Of a stretch of DNA of 63,890 nt, positions 1 through 7,632 are shown piece by piece. The stretch covers positions 1 to 63,890 of the forward strand of contig JAFRBK010000023.1 of NCBI GenBank assembly GCA_017404985.1. The letters are read 5' to 3'. Position numbers and translations under genes: made by a program. Source of the stretch: Clostridia bacterium. GTDB lineage: Bacteria; Bacillota; Clostridia; Christensenellales; Aristaeellaceae. Within the stretch, counting starts at the first letter, position 1. Every line of letters starts with the position of its first letter. The notes beneath the pieces are model-generated. The model was not told the origin of the DNA. It saw only the letters and a program-made list of their open reading frames with translations, and made no database searches.

Positions 1-171
1 AATAACCCTTCTACGCCTATTAATACCAGGGTGCAGCTGATTGATATGATTCTGGAGCGGACCATGGGGAAGCCGGAGGAGACTATGCGGCTTTTGATGG
101 AGAAGGAGGATCGGGAAGCTGCGGAAGAGCGGATGGCGGAGATTATTCGGCTGGCGAAACAAAGTCGATGA
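1..171 (+). CDS. C-terminal fragment of an unknown protein (cut by window edge)
   Basis: The window opens inside this gene, leaving 56 codons before a TGA. The tail is charged and probably helical: RVQLIDMILERTMGKPEET, then a Glu/Arg-rich helix ending in LAKQSR. The RVQLIxMIL-RxxGKP pattern recalls small phage-type DNA-packaging or DNA-binding proteins, but I cannot assign a family from this stub. Its stop codon lies at the first unit of the tandem repeat that follows. Codon use resembles the rest of the window. Confidence 0.5.
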   Translation, partial: NNPSTPINTRVQLIDMILERTMGKPEETMRLLMEKEDREAAEERMAEIIRLAKQSR

Positions 172-382
172 AACTCAAAAATAATGAAACTCAAACGGGT
201 GAGGGACGGAGAACAGGCCGATGAAACTCAAAAATAATGAAACTCAAACGGGTGAGGGACGGAGAATAAGGCCGATGAAACTCAAAAATAATGAAACTCA
301 AACGGGCACGGGACGGAGAATAAGGCCGATGAAACTCAAAAATAATGAAACTCAAACGAGCGCGGGACGGAGAGGGAAGCGT
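168..382. repeat. Four-copy tandem repeat, about 54 bp per unit
   Basis: Units begin near 168, 221, 275 and 329, with periods of 53, 54 and 54 bp. Each unit contains AATGAAACTCAAA twice, 16 bp apart, followed by a G/A-rich segment (GGGACGGAGA), so the core word occurs about eight times. Units 2-4 share one open frame encoding MKLKNNETQTGEGRRIRP-like 18-mers, but unit 1 is out of phase by one base and no ribosome site precedes the frame, so I read it as non-coding. There are no unique spacers, so it is not a CRISPR array. Confidence 0.85.
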
Positions 383-459
383 GAAGTGAAAAGTTTAGAT
401 TTAGAGTTTGAAAGGAAGCGATCAGGATTTATTCGAATCGACCGGTGAGAATTCCGGAT

Positions 460-1017
460 ATGAAAGGGAAGATTTCCTATAAGAAACAGAAGGACAGCAG
501 GTATGTGATGTACGAGACCGGGCGGCGATATGACAAATACAAGAAATACAATGTTGTGAGCCGGATTTGCATCGGGATTCAGATTCCGGCGAGGCCGGAA
601 TACATGCTGCCGAATGAAAATTACTTCAGGATGATTACGGAGGGAGAACGGGTTATGAGTGAAAACGAACAGGAAGCTCTGGATGAATTTGAATTTGAAC
701 GGACACAGGCTTTTATGGTGCGGGACTTTTTTGAGCAGATGTACTATGAGTTTCAATACCATAGCAGGCGGCAGCCGAATACAGTGCTCAACGAGTACAA
801 GGTTCGGAAACTGAACAGAATCCTGGAGCCGCTGAAGGAAATGATGAAGGAAGAGCCGGGGGCAGAGTGGCTGGAGTTGATTCCGGAGCCGGTGGAAGAG
901 GAAGTTGAAGGCGGAGGGACCGTGATTCGAGGGATGACGTATAGTGATGTGATGATGGTTCTAACGCAGTTTCGGTGCCTGGAGGGGGAGTATTTTCAGA
1001 AGCTGCTGATTGGATGA
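460..1017 (+). CDS. Uncharacterised 185-residue protein
   Basis: Soluble protein without signal peptide or membrane segment. The N-terminal 60 residues hold a Tyr/Lys-rich stretch (YDKYKKYNVVSRICIGIQIP, then YMLPNENYF). The rest is acidic and helical, with an EPVEEEVEGGG linker near residue 150. The YxDKxKKY...R.CIG pattern is faintly like the N-terminal region of IS4/IS1634-type transposases, but no DDE domain follows, so this is only a hint. I chose ATG 460 over an in-frame GTG at 445; neither has a good ribosome site. Its stop lies just before the first copy of the 42-bp direct repeat. Confidence 0.55.
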   Translation: MKGKISYKKQKDSRYVMYETGRRYDKYKKYNVVSRICIGIQIPARPEYMLPNENYFRMITEGERVMSENEQEALDEFEFERTQAFMVRDFFEQMYYEFQYHSRRQPNTVLNEYKVRKLNRILEPLKEMMKEEPGAEWLELIPEPVEEEVEGGGTVIRGMTYSDVMMVLTQFRCLEGEYFQKLLIG

Positions 1018-1018
1018 A

Positions 1019-1060
1019 CGAAACAGAGTAAGGAATCACACACGCACCGCGCGCGACATG
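1019..1060 (+). repeat. 42-bp direct repeat, copy 1
   Basis: This copy matches 2290-2331 at 38 of 42 positions in the same orientation. It begins two bases after the stop of the preceding gene. Its core is GTAAGGAATC followed by a CAC/CGC-rich stretch ending in GCGACATG. The two copies bracket the broken surface-protein gene. Confidence 0.8.
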
Positions 1061-1189
1061 GACGGGCTTTTCTCAAAAAACAACAAAAATACAATATATA
1101 GTATCCAACCCATGATATAAAATACATAATAAGCAGCATTTGTGCGGGAAGCACTGCAGTATATCTGATGATTCCGGGAGAAAACCTCA

Positions 1190-2286
1190 ATGAAACAGAC
1201 ATTGAAACGAATCCTCCTGTTCATCCTCGCAGCAATGGTCGGGGCGTGTTCTGTGCCCCTGGCTTCCTTCGCGGCGGCGGCACCGGCTCCCGAGACGATT
1301 GAAATTACCGATCGTTTCAATTCCGGGGTAACGGAGGACGTGGGCTATATTCCGTCTGACACGGTGATCTGGCGGGACGAATGCTTTACACGCTCCTCCT
1401 TCCTGGGCTGCAGCCATCTGGCGGAGCTCTCCGCCGCGGCGGCCCTGACCAGTACTCCCTATGCCGATCCATCCCTGCCCCCGGCACAGAATGAACCGCT
1501 GGCCCCCAAATATGTCACGGAGTTCCTGACCGCGGCTCATTTTCAGGATGTGGAGACAAACAAATACTACACCACCCGGCAGGAAGAAAACTCCGTGGGC
1601 GCAGCCCTCGGCCACAAGACCATCCTGGAGGACGGCAAGCCTTATACCCTGCTGGCCATTGTGATTCGCAGCGCAAACTATACCCAGGAATGGGCCGGGA
1701 ACTTCACCATCACCAGGGACAGCTCCTCTGAAGAGCACTTCCACGCCGGTTTCAAGGCGGCACGGGACGAGGCCCTTCGTTTCGCAGCGTTTCCCTGCTT
1801 GCCCAAAACGGCGGCATCGTGGCGCCGTCCCACTATGTCCAGATGGATCTTGCCTGGGCCAAGGCCCGGCGGGCCAAAGGGATCTGGAACGATGTGGATT
1901 ATCGGGTGATCGAAGGCGCCGGTTCCGTATGGTACAAAGGCAGCGGGAAAACACAGCGCTTTGTTGCCAGCGGCGACGTGATCCTTTTCAAAGAACTGAG
2001 GATAGACGGCGTGCCGTTCCATGAAGGGGTGAATATCTCCTCCGGCAGCACCATCGCGGACATCAGCGCCAAAGCCATGGAAACGCTTTCCGTCGGAAAG
2101 CACACCGTGACCTTTGTCTATGCGGACGGAGAGGCTTCCGCCGACTTCAGCGTACAGAAAAAGCTGCCTCCTCCAACCGGGGACGCAGGGAATCCTACGC
2201 TGTGGTTCCTGCTGCTCATTCTCGGAGCCGCGGGCGTTTGCCTCCTCCTGCGTATCCTGCCGTATACCGCAAAACGCAGGAAATAA
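1190..2286 (+). pseudogene. Broken lipase-like surface protein with X-module and PPTGD tail
   Basis: The 5' part (1190 to about 1780) encodes a signal peptide and the start of a class-3-lipase-like hydrolase: AALGHKTI, a WAGNF motif and HAGFKAARDEALRF. The region expected to follow, holding the catalytic serine (GxSxG), is missing. Past about 1780 the reading continues in another frame into a common Gram-positive stalk module (YRVIEGAGSVW ... METLSVGKHTVTFVYADG), then PPPTGDAGNPTLW, a hydrophobic segment and a KRRK tail. So the two ends are present but the middle is lost and the frame is broken. An AT-rich stretch with an extended -10-like TGATATAAA at 1123-1131 may be the promoter. The tail resembles a sortase-type anchor but lacks canonical LPXTG. 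Confidence 0.75.
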
Positions 2287-2289
2287 TAC

Positions 2290-2331
2290 CGAAACGGAGT
2301 AAGGAATCGCACGCGCACCGCGGGCGACATG
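2290..2331 (+). repeat. 42-bp direct repeat, copy 2
   Basis: Second copy of the repeat at 1019-1060, differing at four positions. It too starts a few bases after a stop codon, that of the broken surface-protein gene. A short GTTTAGAGTTTAGAGTT sequence lies 20-40 bp further on; a similar GTTTAGA word also occurs near 390-405. Confidence 0.8.
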
Positions 2332-2364
2332 TCCCCCTGTTTCGGAGAGTGGAGAGTTTAGAGT

Positions 2365-3126
2365 TTAGAGTTCATCTATGAGGTCCTCGAGGGGGATGGG
2401 GAAGTCCAGGCGGCCGGCGGACTCGGGGGCGGCATAGCCGGGCTGGAGGAAGAAGACAGGGTTTCCGGAGGCGTCGAGGTAGAAGTCGTGCTCTGGATAG
2501 AAGACCAGGGAGAGTATCTCCTCGGTGAAGTCCGGATTCCGGTCGGGGAGGTCCATTTTCTGCAGCATATCCCAGACCAGGCCGCGGACGATGCGGTTGG
2601 CTTTTTCGGTCTGGCGGTCCTCCAGCCAGGTGTCGGAGCGGTCATCCGCTTCCAGGGTACCGAGCAGGTTCGGCAGGGCATAGGTGGAGTTCGGCATGCC
2701 GTTTTTCCGGGAAAAGACATGGCCTTCCCAGGTGAGACGCTCACTGCCTTCCTCCCTGTCCGAACGGCAGACCAGGAAGGAGATAAAGTCATCGTTATTG
2801 CAGGTAGAAGTATAGGTAATGGCGGTTTCGCAGGTGATGCCGCTTTCCGCCCAGGATTCCGCCATCAGGGGGACGCCGTTTTCCAGGGAGTCGGAGATGA
2901 AATAATCATAGAAGGTATTGACACGGTACGCATCCGGGTCGGACTCGTCCATGTACGGCAGCACATAGCTCCAGGCATAGTGGCCGGCATCCGGGTTTTC
3001 CGCGTCGTAGGGAATGGTGACCGAGCCGGACAGGTCCGGCCCCTGGGGCATCGGATCCGCCAGGGCCGCGGAGAGAACAAGGGAAAGCAGGAGCAGCGCC
3101 GCGGACAGGATGGCAAGGCGTTTCAT
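2365..3126 (-). CDS. Secreted DUF3298/RsiV-like protein
   Basis: 253 residues. A signal peptide (hydrophobic run from about residue 6, cleavage near SAALA-DP) precedes an RsiV/DUF3298-type extracytoplasmic domain. The C-terminal hallmark is visible: FYPEHDFYLDASGNPVFFLQ, then a PGYAAPESAGRLDFPIP strand pair; a DDFISFLV strand lies in the middle. In sigma-V systems such domains sense lysozyme, but here there is no membrane anchor or sigma factor, so the role is unknown. It is the last gene of a three-gene minus-strand operon, 20 bp after the zinc-ribbon protein. Confidence 0.75.
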   Translation of the reverse strand: MKRLAILSAALLLLSLVLSAALADPMPQGPDLSGSVTIPYDAENPDAGHYAWSYVLPYMDESDPDAYRVNTFYDYFISDSLENGVPLMAESWAESGITCETAITYTSTCNNDDFISFLVCRSDREEGSERLTWEGHVFSRKNGMPNSTYALPNLLGTLEADDRSDTWLEDRQTEKANRIVRGLVWDMLQKMDLPDRNPDFTEEILSLVFYPEHDFYLDASGNPVFFLQPGYAAPESAGRLDFPIPLEDLIDEL

Positions 3127-3146
3127 CGGACAGAACCTCCCGGTTT

Positions 3147-4943
3147 TTATTTCGTGTACGTATAGCGGGCGTTGAGCCAGGGCATGCCGTTATACAGGCT
3201 GTAGGCATCGGCGTAGATCCGGTAATAGTTGCCTATCTTCCACGTGGTTTTGGTGTAGTTTTCCAGCAGCACAGGCTGGGATTTTCCGTCCTCGCTGGAG
3301 TTGATGATGACACGCTGGGGCTTTTCGGATTCCTGGGACTGGACCACGCCGGTGATGACATAGACCTGGGAGCGGGCGGCCCGGACGCTCATGTTGCTGA
3401 GCAGCTCGGAATAACCATCCGCCGACAGCGGCCAGGCCCGCGTCGTATATTCGGAGGCCGGCGGCAGGTAATACACCACATGGTTGACCACGGACGTCTT
3501 TTTTCCGGGATAGGAGGCTTCAATCGTGATCGTATTGTTGCCGATCTTATCAAAGACCGCATTGAAGGAGAACTTGCCCTTGGAATCCAGCTCGGTGATG
3601 TTCAGATCGGAATGGGGCGTGGTTACGGTGACATAGGCGCCCGGCAGGGTCGTGGCGGAAACGGGCATGATCCGGTTGTTCGTGGTGCCGTAGGTGCCCA
3701 CGGCCAGGTCCAGCGGGATTTCCTGCTTTTCCCGATAGAGGACGACCGTGAGGTTGTTATCCCGGCAGTACTGGGAGCGGACGACGATGTTGAAGACGTT
3801 ATCCCCGATGGGCTGCACGGTGGCATTATAGGTCATTTCGCCGGTGTCGGAGGAAACGGTATCCGAACAATCGACGCCGTTGATCGTGACCCGGGAGCCC
3901 GGGCGGACGACGATTTTGATGGCGGTCATCGTGGTGGACACGGTGGTCCGGAGGGAATCGGGGGATTCGAGGGCTACAGGGCTGATCGGGATTTCGATTT
4001 CATAGGAAATGGGCGACATCGGCACCTGGCGGCCGGCGGAGGATTTCAGGAAGGGCGTTATGGTGACTTCCATGGTTTCGCTGAGGGCGCCTTCCAGATT
4101 GTCGTACCAGGTGTGGTCCGGAATCTCCAGGGTGGCAAACCCGTCCACGACGGAATAGCTGGCATGCAGCTCCCGGACATAGATGGAGGTGCCTTCCTCC
4201 CCGGGAATCATGACCAGATGCGCGGCCTGGCCGTCCAGAATGGTGGAGGAGATGATGACTCCCGGGTCGTTTTCCTTCGGGGCATTCCGGCCGGTGAAAT
4301 ACTTGTAGCCAAACCATCCTCCCGCGCCCAGCGCGCCGATCAGCAGCAGGATCAGAAAAGCCCGCAGCACAGCGGCCCGGCGGGATTTGCGGGAGGGAAC
4401 CATTTTGGAGAGGCTCTGGGTCATACTGTATTTATACCGGGAAGGGGAAGCGCTGTCGGAGGACGTCAGCGGATCCCAAGTGCGGGATTCCAGATAAACG
4501 CCGTTGGAATCCATATAGCGGACTTTCCGGCGGATTTCGGATTCATTCCGGGAAGCCACGCTGGCGTCCGATGTGCTGTGCATGGTCACGGTTTCCCGAT
4601 GCTGCAGTGATCGGGAGGGTTTCTGTTCCTTCGGGGGAGAATCCACCACGACATGGCTGACCCGGCCGGCGGCGGAATCGCGCAGGCGTTTCTGCAGGTC
4701 GGCACCTTCCTGTTTTCTTTTTTTCAGGTCCTGCATTTCCCGGGCCAGCTCGTCCCGGGGTTCGGGCCTGTTTTCGGTCTGGCCGAATTCGTCCGCCCGC
4801 AGGTAGGCCGTAGGCGCATCCCCGTCCCGCAGAGCGCTCTTCCATTCCAGCCTGGAAGCCGCGTCAATGTTCAGGGGAGCGCCGCAACGAATGCAGTGCG
4901 GCATGGAAGCGCGGTTCCACTGACCGCATTCAGGACATTTCAT
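3147..4943 (-). CDS. Zinc-ribbon single-pass membrane protein with large outer region
   Basis: 598 residues. The N-terminus is a C4 zinc ribbon (CPECGQWN ... CIRCGAPLN, residues 4-24). A charged cytoplasmic region of about 165 residues follows, then one transmembrane helix near residues 190-215 (AAVLRAFLILLLIGALGAGG). The remaining 380 residues lie outside and look like repeated beta-sandwich units (segments such as SRVTINGVDCS and GAYVTVTTPHSDLNI), ending in an OB-like stretch. The inside zinc ribbon plus outside beta-domains suggests an envelope-sensing or scaffold protein; the family is not recognised. It sits 20 bp downstream of an LCP gene and 20 bp upstream of the RsiV-like gene. Confidence 0.75.
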   Translation of the reverse strand: MKCPECGQWNRASMPHCIRCGAPLNIDAASRLEWKSALRDGDAPTAYLRADEFGQTENRPEPRDELAREMQDLKKRKQEGADLQKRLRDSAAGRVSHVVVDSPPKEQKPSRSLQHRETVTMHSTSDASVASRNESEIRRKVRYMDSNGVYLESRTWDPLTSSDSASPSRYKYSMTQSLSKMVPSRKSRRAAVLRAFLILLLIGALGAGGWFGYKYFTGRNAPKENDPGVIISSTILDGQAAHLVMIPGEEGTSIYVRELHASYSVVDGFATLEIPDHTWYDNLEGALSETMEVTITPFLKSSAGRQVPMSPISYEIEIPISPVALESPDSLRTTVSTTMTAIKIVVRPGSRVTINGVDCSDTVSSDTGEMTYNATVQPIGDNVFNIVVRSQYCRDNNLTVVLYREKQEIPLDLAVGTYGTTNNRIMPVSATTLPGAYVTVTTPHSDLNITELDSKGKFSFNAVFDKIGNNTITIEASYPGKKTSVVNHVVYYLPPASEYTTRAWPLSADGYSELLSNMSVRAARSQVYVITGVVQSQESEKPQRVIINSSEDGKSQPVLLENYTKTTWKIGNYYRIYADAYSLYNGMPWLNARYTYTK

Positions 4944-4963
4944 GCATTCCTCCGAAAGGTCAA

Positions 4964-5992
4964 TTAATCTTCGTCGTCATCAATGACCAGGAAGCTGTTC
5001 TGGAGGAAATCGGCCATGGCAGCACGGCAGGCTTCCCAATCCAGCTCCTGGGCATCCATATTGGCAAAATTGATGGCATGGGCGGCGCCGTTCGGCGGGA
5101 TCCGCAGTTCCTCAATCGTGCAGTCCCTGAGCCCGTAGGCATATTCCGCTGCCTGAAGGACTTCCTCCAGGTTCAGGTTGGTCATATTATTGTTATCCAT
5201 AATATTGTTGGCCAGGTCCTGGGCCTGCTCCCAGGTCATGACGCGGCACTTGTCCGCCAGGGTGCTCAGCACGGTGCGCACCCGCTGGGTGCGCATGAAA
5301 TCCCCGCCGCCGCCGGCTTTGCGGATCCGCATATAGAGCACGGCGGAATGGCCGGAGAAATGGTAGACACCGGGCGGGCAGGCCGCGCTGCGGTAGACAT
5401 CATATTTCCCGTCCAGGGACACAACGGAGCGCTCGGGGACCCGGTACCGGTTCAGATAGGCGATTTCCTCGCCGTTGATTTCGATATCCACGCCGCCCAG
5501 ATAGGAGATGATCTCCTGGATCTGGCTGAAATTGAAGAGGATATACTTTTCAATCCGGACACCGATATGCTCGCTGATCACCTTGCAGAGCGCTTCCGGG
5601 CCATAATCGTTATACACATAGTTGATCCGGCCGATTTTCTGGGAATCCTCGGTGCTGCTGGGCTTGGCGATCAGCGCATCCCGGATGAAGGAGGTCAGCA
5701 TGATGCGGTGGGACCGGGTATCCAGGGTCAGCAGAACCATGCCGTCGGTATTTCCATAATAATCCCGGCGCATCCCGTTTTCCTTGTTGACGGGCGGCGG
5801 GGCGTCAGCCGGGCGGGCCCCTTCCTTCCACTGGTCAATACACAGCAGGAGATAGTGGTGCTGGCCGTCAAAGGTGGCGGGGAGCTCATCCCAGGGGATC
5901 GTGGTAATCGGCTTGGGCTGGGCGGCCAGGGCGGACACCGAGGCAAAAACCAGCAGAACCGACAACAGGACACAGACCAGGCGACGCAGCAT
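4964..5992 (-). CDS. LytR-CpsA-Psr (LCP) family protein
   Basis: 342 residues with an N-terminal signal/anchor (LVCVLLSVLLVFASVSALA). LCP hallmarks are in order: NTDGMVLLTLDTRSHRIMLT, SFIRDALI, the GGVDIEING strand, then YMRIRKAGGGGDFMRTQRVR, which carries the arginines that bind polyprenyl pyrophosphate in this family. LCP enzymes transfer glycopolymers from undecaprenyl carriers to peptidoglycan outside the membrane. The C-terminus is acidic (IDDDED). It is the first gene of a three-gene minus-strand operon. The two co-transcribed neighbours are also envelope proteins, so the operon probably concerns cell-wall decoration or sensing. Confidence 0.88.
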   Translation of the reverse strand: MLRRLVCVLLSVLLVFASVSALAAQPKPITTIPWDELPATFDGQHHYLLLCIDQWKEGARPADAPPPVNKENGMRRDYYGNTDGMVLLTLDTRSHRIMLTSFIRDALIAKPSSTEDSQKIGRINYVYNDYGPEALCKVISEHIGVRIEKYILFNFSQIQEIISYLGGVDIEINGEEIAYLNRYRVPERSVVSLDGKYDVYRSAACPPGVYHFSGHSAVLYMRIRKAGGGGDFMRTQRVRTVLSTLADKCRVMTWEQAQDLANNIMDNNNMTNLNLEEVLQAAEYAYGLRDCTIEELRIPPNGAAHAINFANMDAQELDWEACRAAMADFLQNSFLVIDDDED

Positions 5993-6079
5993 AGCTTATT
6001 CCTTCCTTTCCGGAACGGCTTTCACGGGGGCAGCCGGAATCCCTGCGGAACCGGCTTCGAAAAATGCTTACACATCCTT

Positions 6080-6108
6080 ATTATAGGACAAAAAACGGAA
6101 AATGAAAA
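6080..6108 (-). promoter_or_regulatory. Probable promoter of the LCP operon
   Basis: On the minus strand a TATAAT (6085-6080) lies 17 bp downstream of TTTTCA (6108-6103), about 90 bp before the LCP start codon. The stretch is AT-rich within GC-rich surroundings. Confidence 0.55.
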
Positions 6109-6172
6109 GAAAAATATGACGAAAAACAGAAGAAGATGAAACAGAAAGTTAAAAAAGAGAGGCGGGCTGAAA

Positions 6173-6181
6173 TGGTATAAT
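6173..6181 (+). promoter_or_regulatory. Extended -10 promoter for the FAD oxidoreductase
   Basis: TGGTATAAT gives a TGn extended -10 about 40 bp before the start codon. No good -35 hexamer is seen. Confidence 0.5.
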
Positions 6182-6220
6182 CGGCAGGGAACCGAAATAC
6201 GGCAGTTAAGGAGACTTTTC

Positions 6221-7594
6221 ATGGATTATGATGTACTGATCGTCGGGGCCGGCCCCGGCGGGATTTTTACCGCCTATGAGCTGATGGAAAAGGCGAAGCA
6301 ACCGGTTCGGGTGGCGGTGTATGAGCAGGGGAACCCACTGGACCGGCGGAAATGCCCGATTGACGGGAGAACGGTGAAAGCGTGCATCGGGTGCCGGCAC
6401 TGCTCCATCATGAGCGGCTTCGGCGGCGCCGGGGCTTTTTCCGACGGCAAATACAACATTACCAACGACTTCGGCGGCAGCCTGCACGAACACGTGGGGA
6501 AGCAGAAGGCGCTGGAGCTGATGCGGTACGTGGACGGCATTAACCTGACCCACGGCGGGGAGGGGACCCGGCTGTATTCCACGGCCAACAGCGCGATCAA
6601 GCAGATGTGCCTGCAGCACGGGCTGCACCTGCTGGACGCGCAGGTTCGCCACCTGGGGACGGACATCAACTACGTGGTGCTGGAGAACCTGTACCTGGAG
6701 CTGAAGGACAAGGTGGAGTTTTTCTTCGACGCGCCGGTGGGCAGCGTGCGCCAGATTGACGGCGGATACGAAGTCGCGCTGGGAGACGGCACAACCGTGA
6801 CCGCGAAGCAGTGCGTGATTTCCGTCGGGCGCAGCGGCAGCAAATGGATGGAAGGCGTCTGCCGGGAGATGAACATTCCCACCAAGAGCAACCGGGTCGA
6901 CATCGGGGTGCGGGTGGAGCTGCCGGCGGAGGTTTTCCGCCATCTGACGGACGAGCTGTACGAAAGCAAGATCATTTACCGGACGGAGAAATTTGAGGAC
7001 CTGGTGCGGACCTTCTGCATGAATCCCCACGGGGCCGTGGTCAGCGAGAACACGAACGGCATCGTGACCGTCAACGGCCACAGCTACGAGGATCCGGCCA
7101 AGCATACCCCCAACACCAACTTCGCGCTGCTGGTGAGCAAGAAGTTCTCCGAGCCCTTCAAGGACTCCAACGGGTACGGCGAATCCATCGCCCGGCTGAG
7201 CAACATGCTGGGCGGCGGCGTGATGGTGCAGCGCTTCGGGGACCTGGTCCGCGGGCGGCGCAGCACACCGGGGCGGATCGCGGAATCCTTCGTAACGCCG
7301 ACGCTGGCGGCGACGCCGGGGGACCTGAGCCTGGTGATTCCCAAACGGATCCTGGACGGGATCATCGAGATGATTTACGCGCTGGACAAGATTGCCCCCG
7401 GCACGGCCAACGACGATACCCTGCTGTACGGCGTGGAAGTGAAATTCTACAACATGGAAGTGAAGCTGGACGAAAACCTGCAGACCCAGTATCCGGGCCT
7501 GTATGTGATCGGGGACGGGAGCGGGGTGACCCACAGCCTGAGCCACGCCAGCGCCAGCGGCGTCCACGTGGCGCGGACGATTCTGGGACTGTAA
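6221..7594 (+). CDS. FAD-dependent oxidoreductase (COG2509-like)
   Basis: 457 residues. The N-terminus is a classical Rossmann dinucleotide-binding site (VLIVGAGPGGIFTAYELM, GxGxxG at residues 9-14). A Cys-rich segment (CPIDGRTVKACIGCRHCSIM, residues 38-57) and GFGGAGAFSDGKYN follow, and a second FAD motif (YVIGDGSGVTHSLSHASASG) lies near the C-terminus. This matches the family of FAD-dependent dehydrogenases of unknown substrate common in anaerobes. AAGGAG lies before the ATG. Monocistronic, ending in a strong terminator. Confidence 0.85.
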   Translation: MDYDVLIVGAGPGGIFTAYELMEKAKQPVRVAVYEQGNPLDRRKCPIDGRTVKACIGCRHCSIMSGFGGAGAFSDGKYNITNDFGGSLHEHVGKQKALELMRYVDGINLTHGGEGTRLYSTANSAIKQMCLQHGLHLLDAQVRHLGTDINYVVLENLYLELKDKVEFFFDAPVGSVRQIDGGYEVALGDGTTVTAKQCVISVGRSGSKWMEGVCREMNIPTKSNRVDIGVRVELPAEVFRHLTDELYESKIIYRTEKFEDLVRTFCMNPHGAVVSENTNGIVTVNGHSYEDPAKHTPNTNFALLVSKKFSEPFKDSNGYGESIARLSNMLGGGVMVQRFGDLVRGRRSTPGRIAESFVTPTLAATPGDLSLVIPKRILDGIIEMIYALDKIAPGTANDDTLLYGVEVKFYNMEVKLDENLQTQYPGLYVIGDGSGVTHSLSHASASGVHVARTILGL

Positions 7595-7600
7595 GCAAAA

Positions 7601-7632
7601 CCCGGGAGGGAGGCCTCCCGGGAATCTTTTTT
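7601..7632 (+). terminator. Rho-independent terminator
   Basis: A perfect 9-bp stem CCCGGGAGG/CCTCCCGGG with GAGG loop, then AATCTTTTTT. It ends the oxidoreductase transcript and touches the stop codon of the convergent tmcAL. Confidence 0.9.

Noticed and set aside
168-382. Possible CRISPR array
   Set aside because: Units are contiguous with a 54-bp period and no unique spacers, and no cas genes are present.
221-448. Open frame of 75 codons across the tandem repeat (MKLKNNETQTGEGRRIRP units)
   Set aside because: No ribosome site; the first repeat unit is out of phase and the frame exists only because the repeat length is divisible by three. Treated as a repeat, not a gene.
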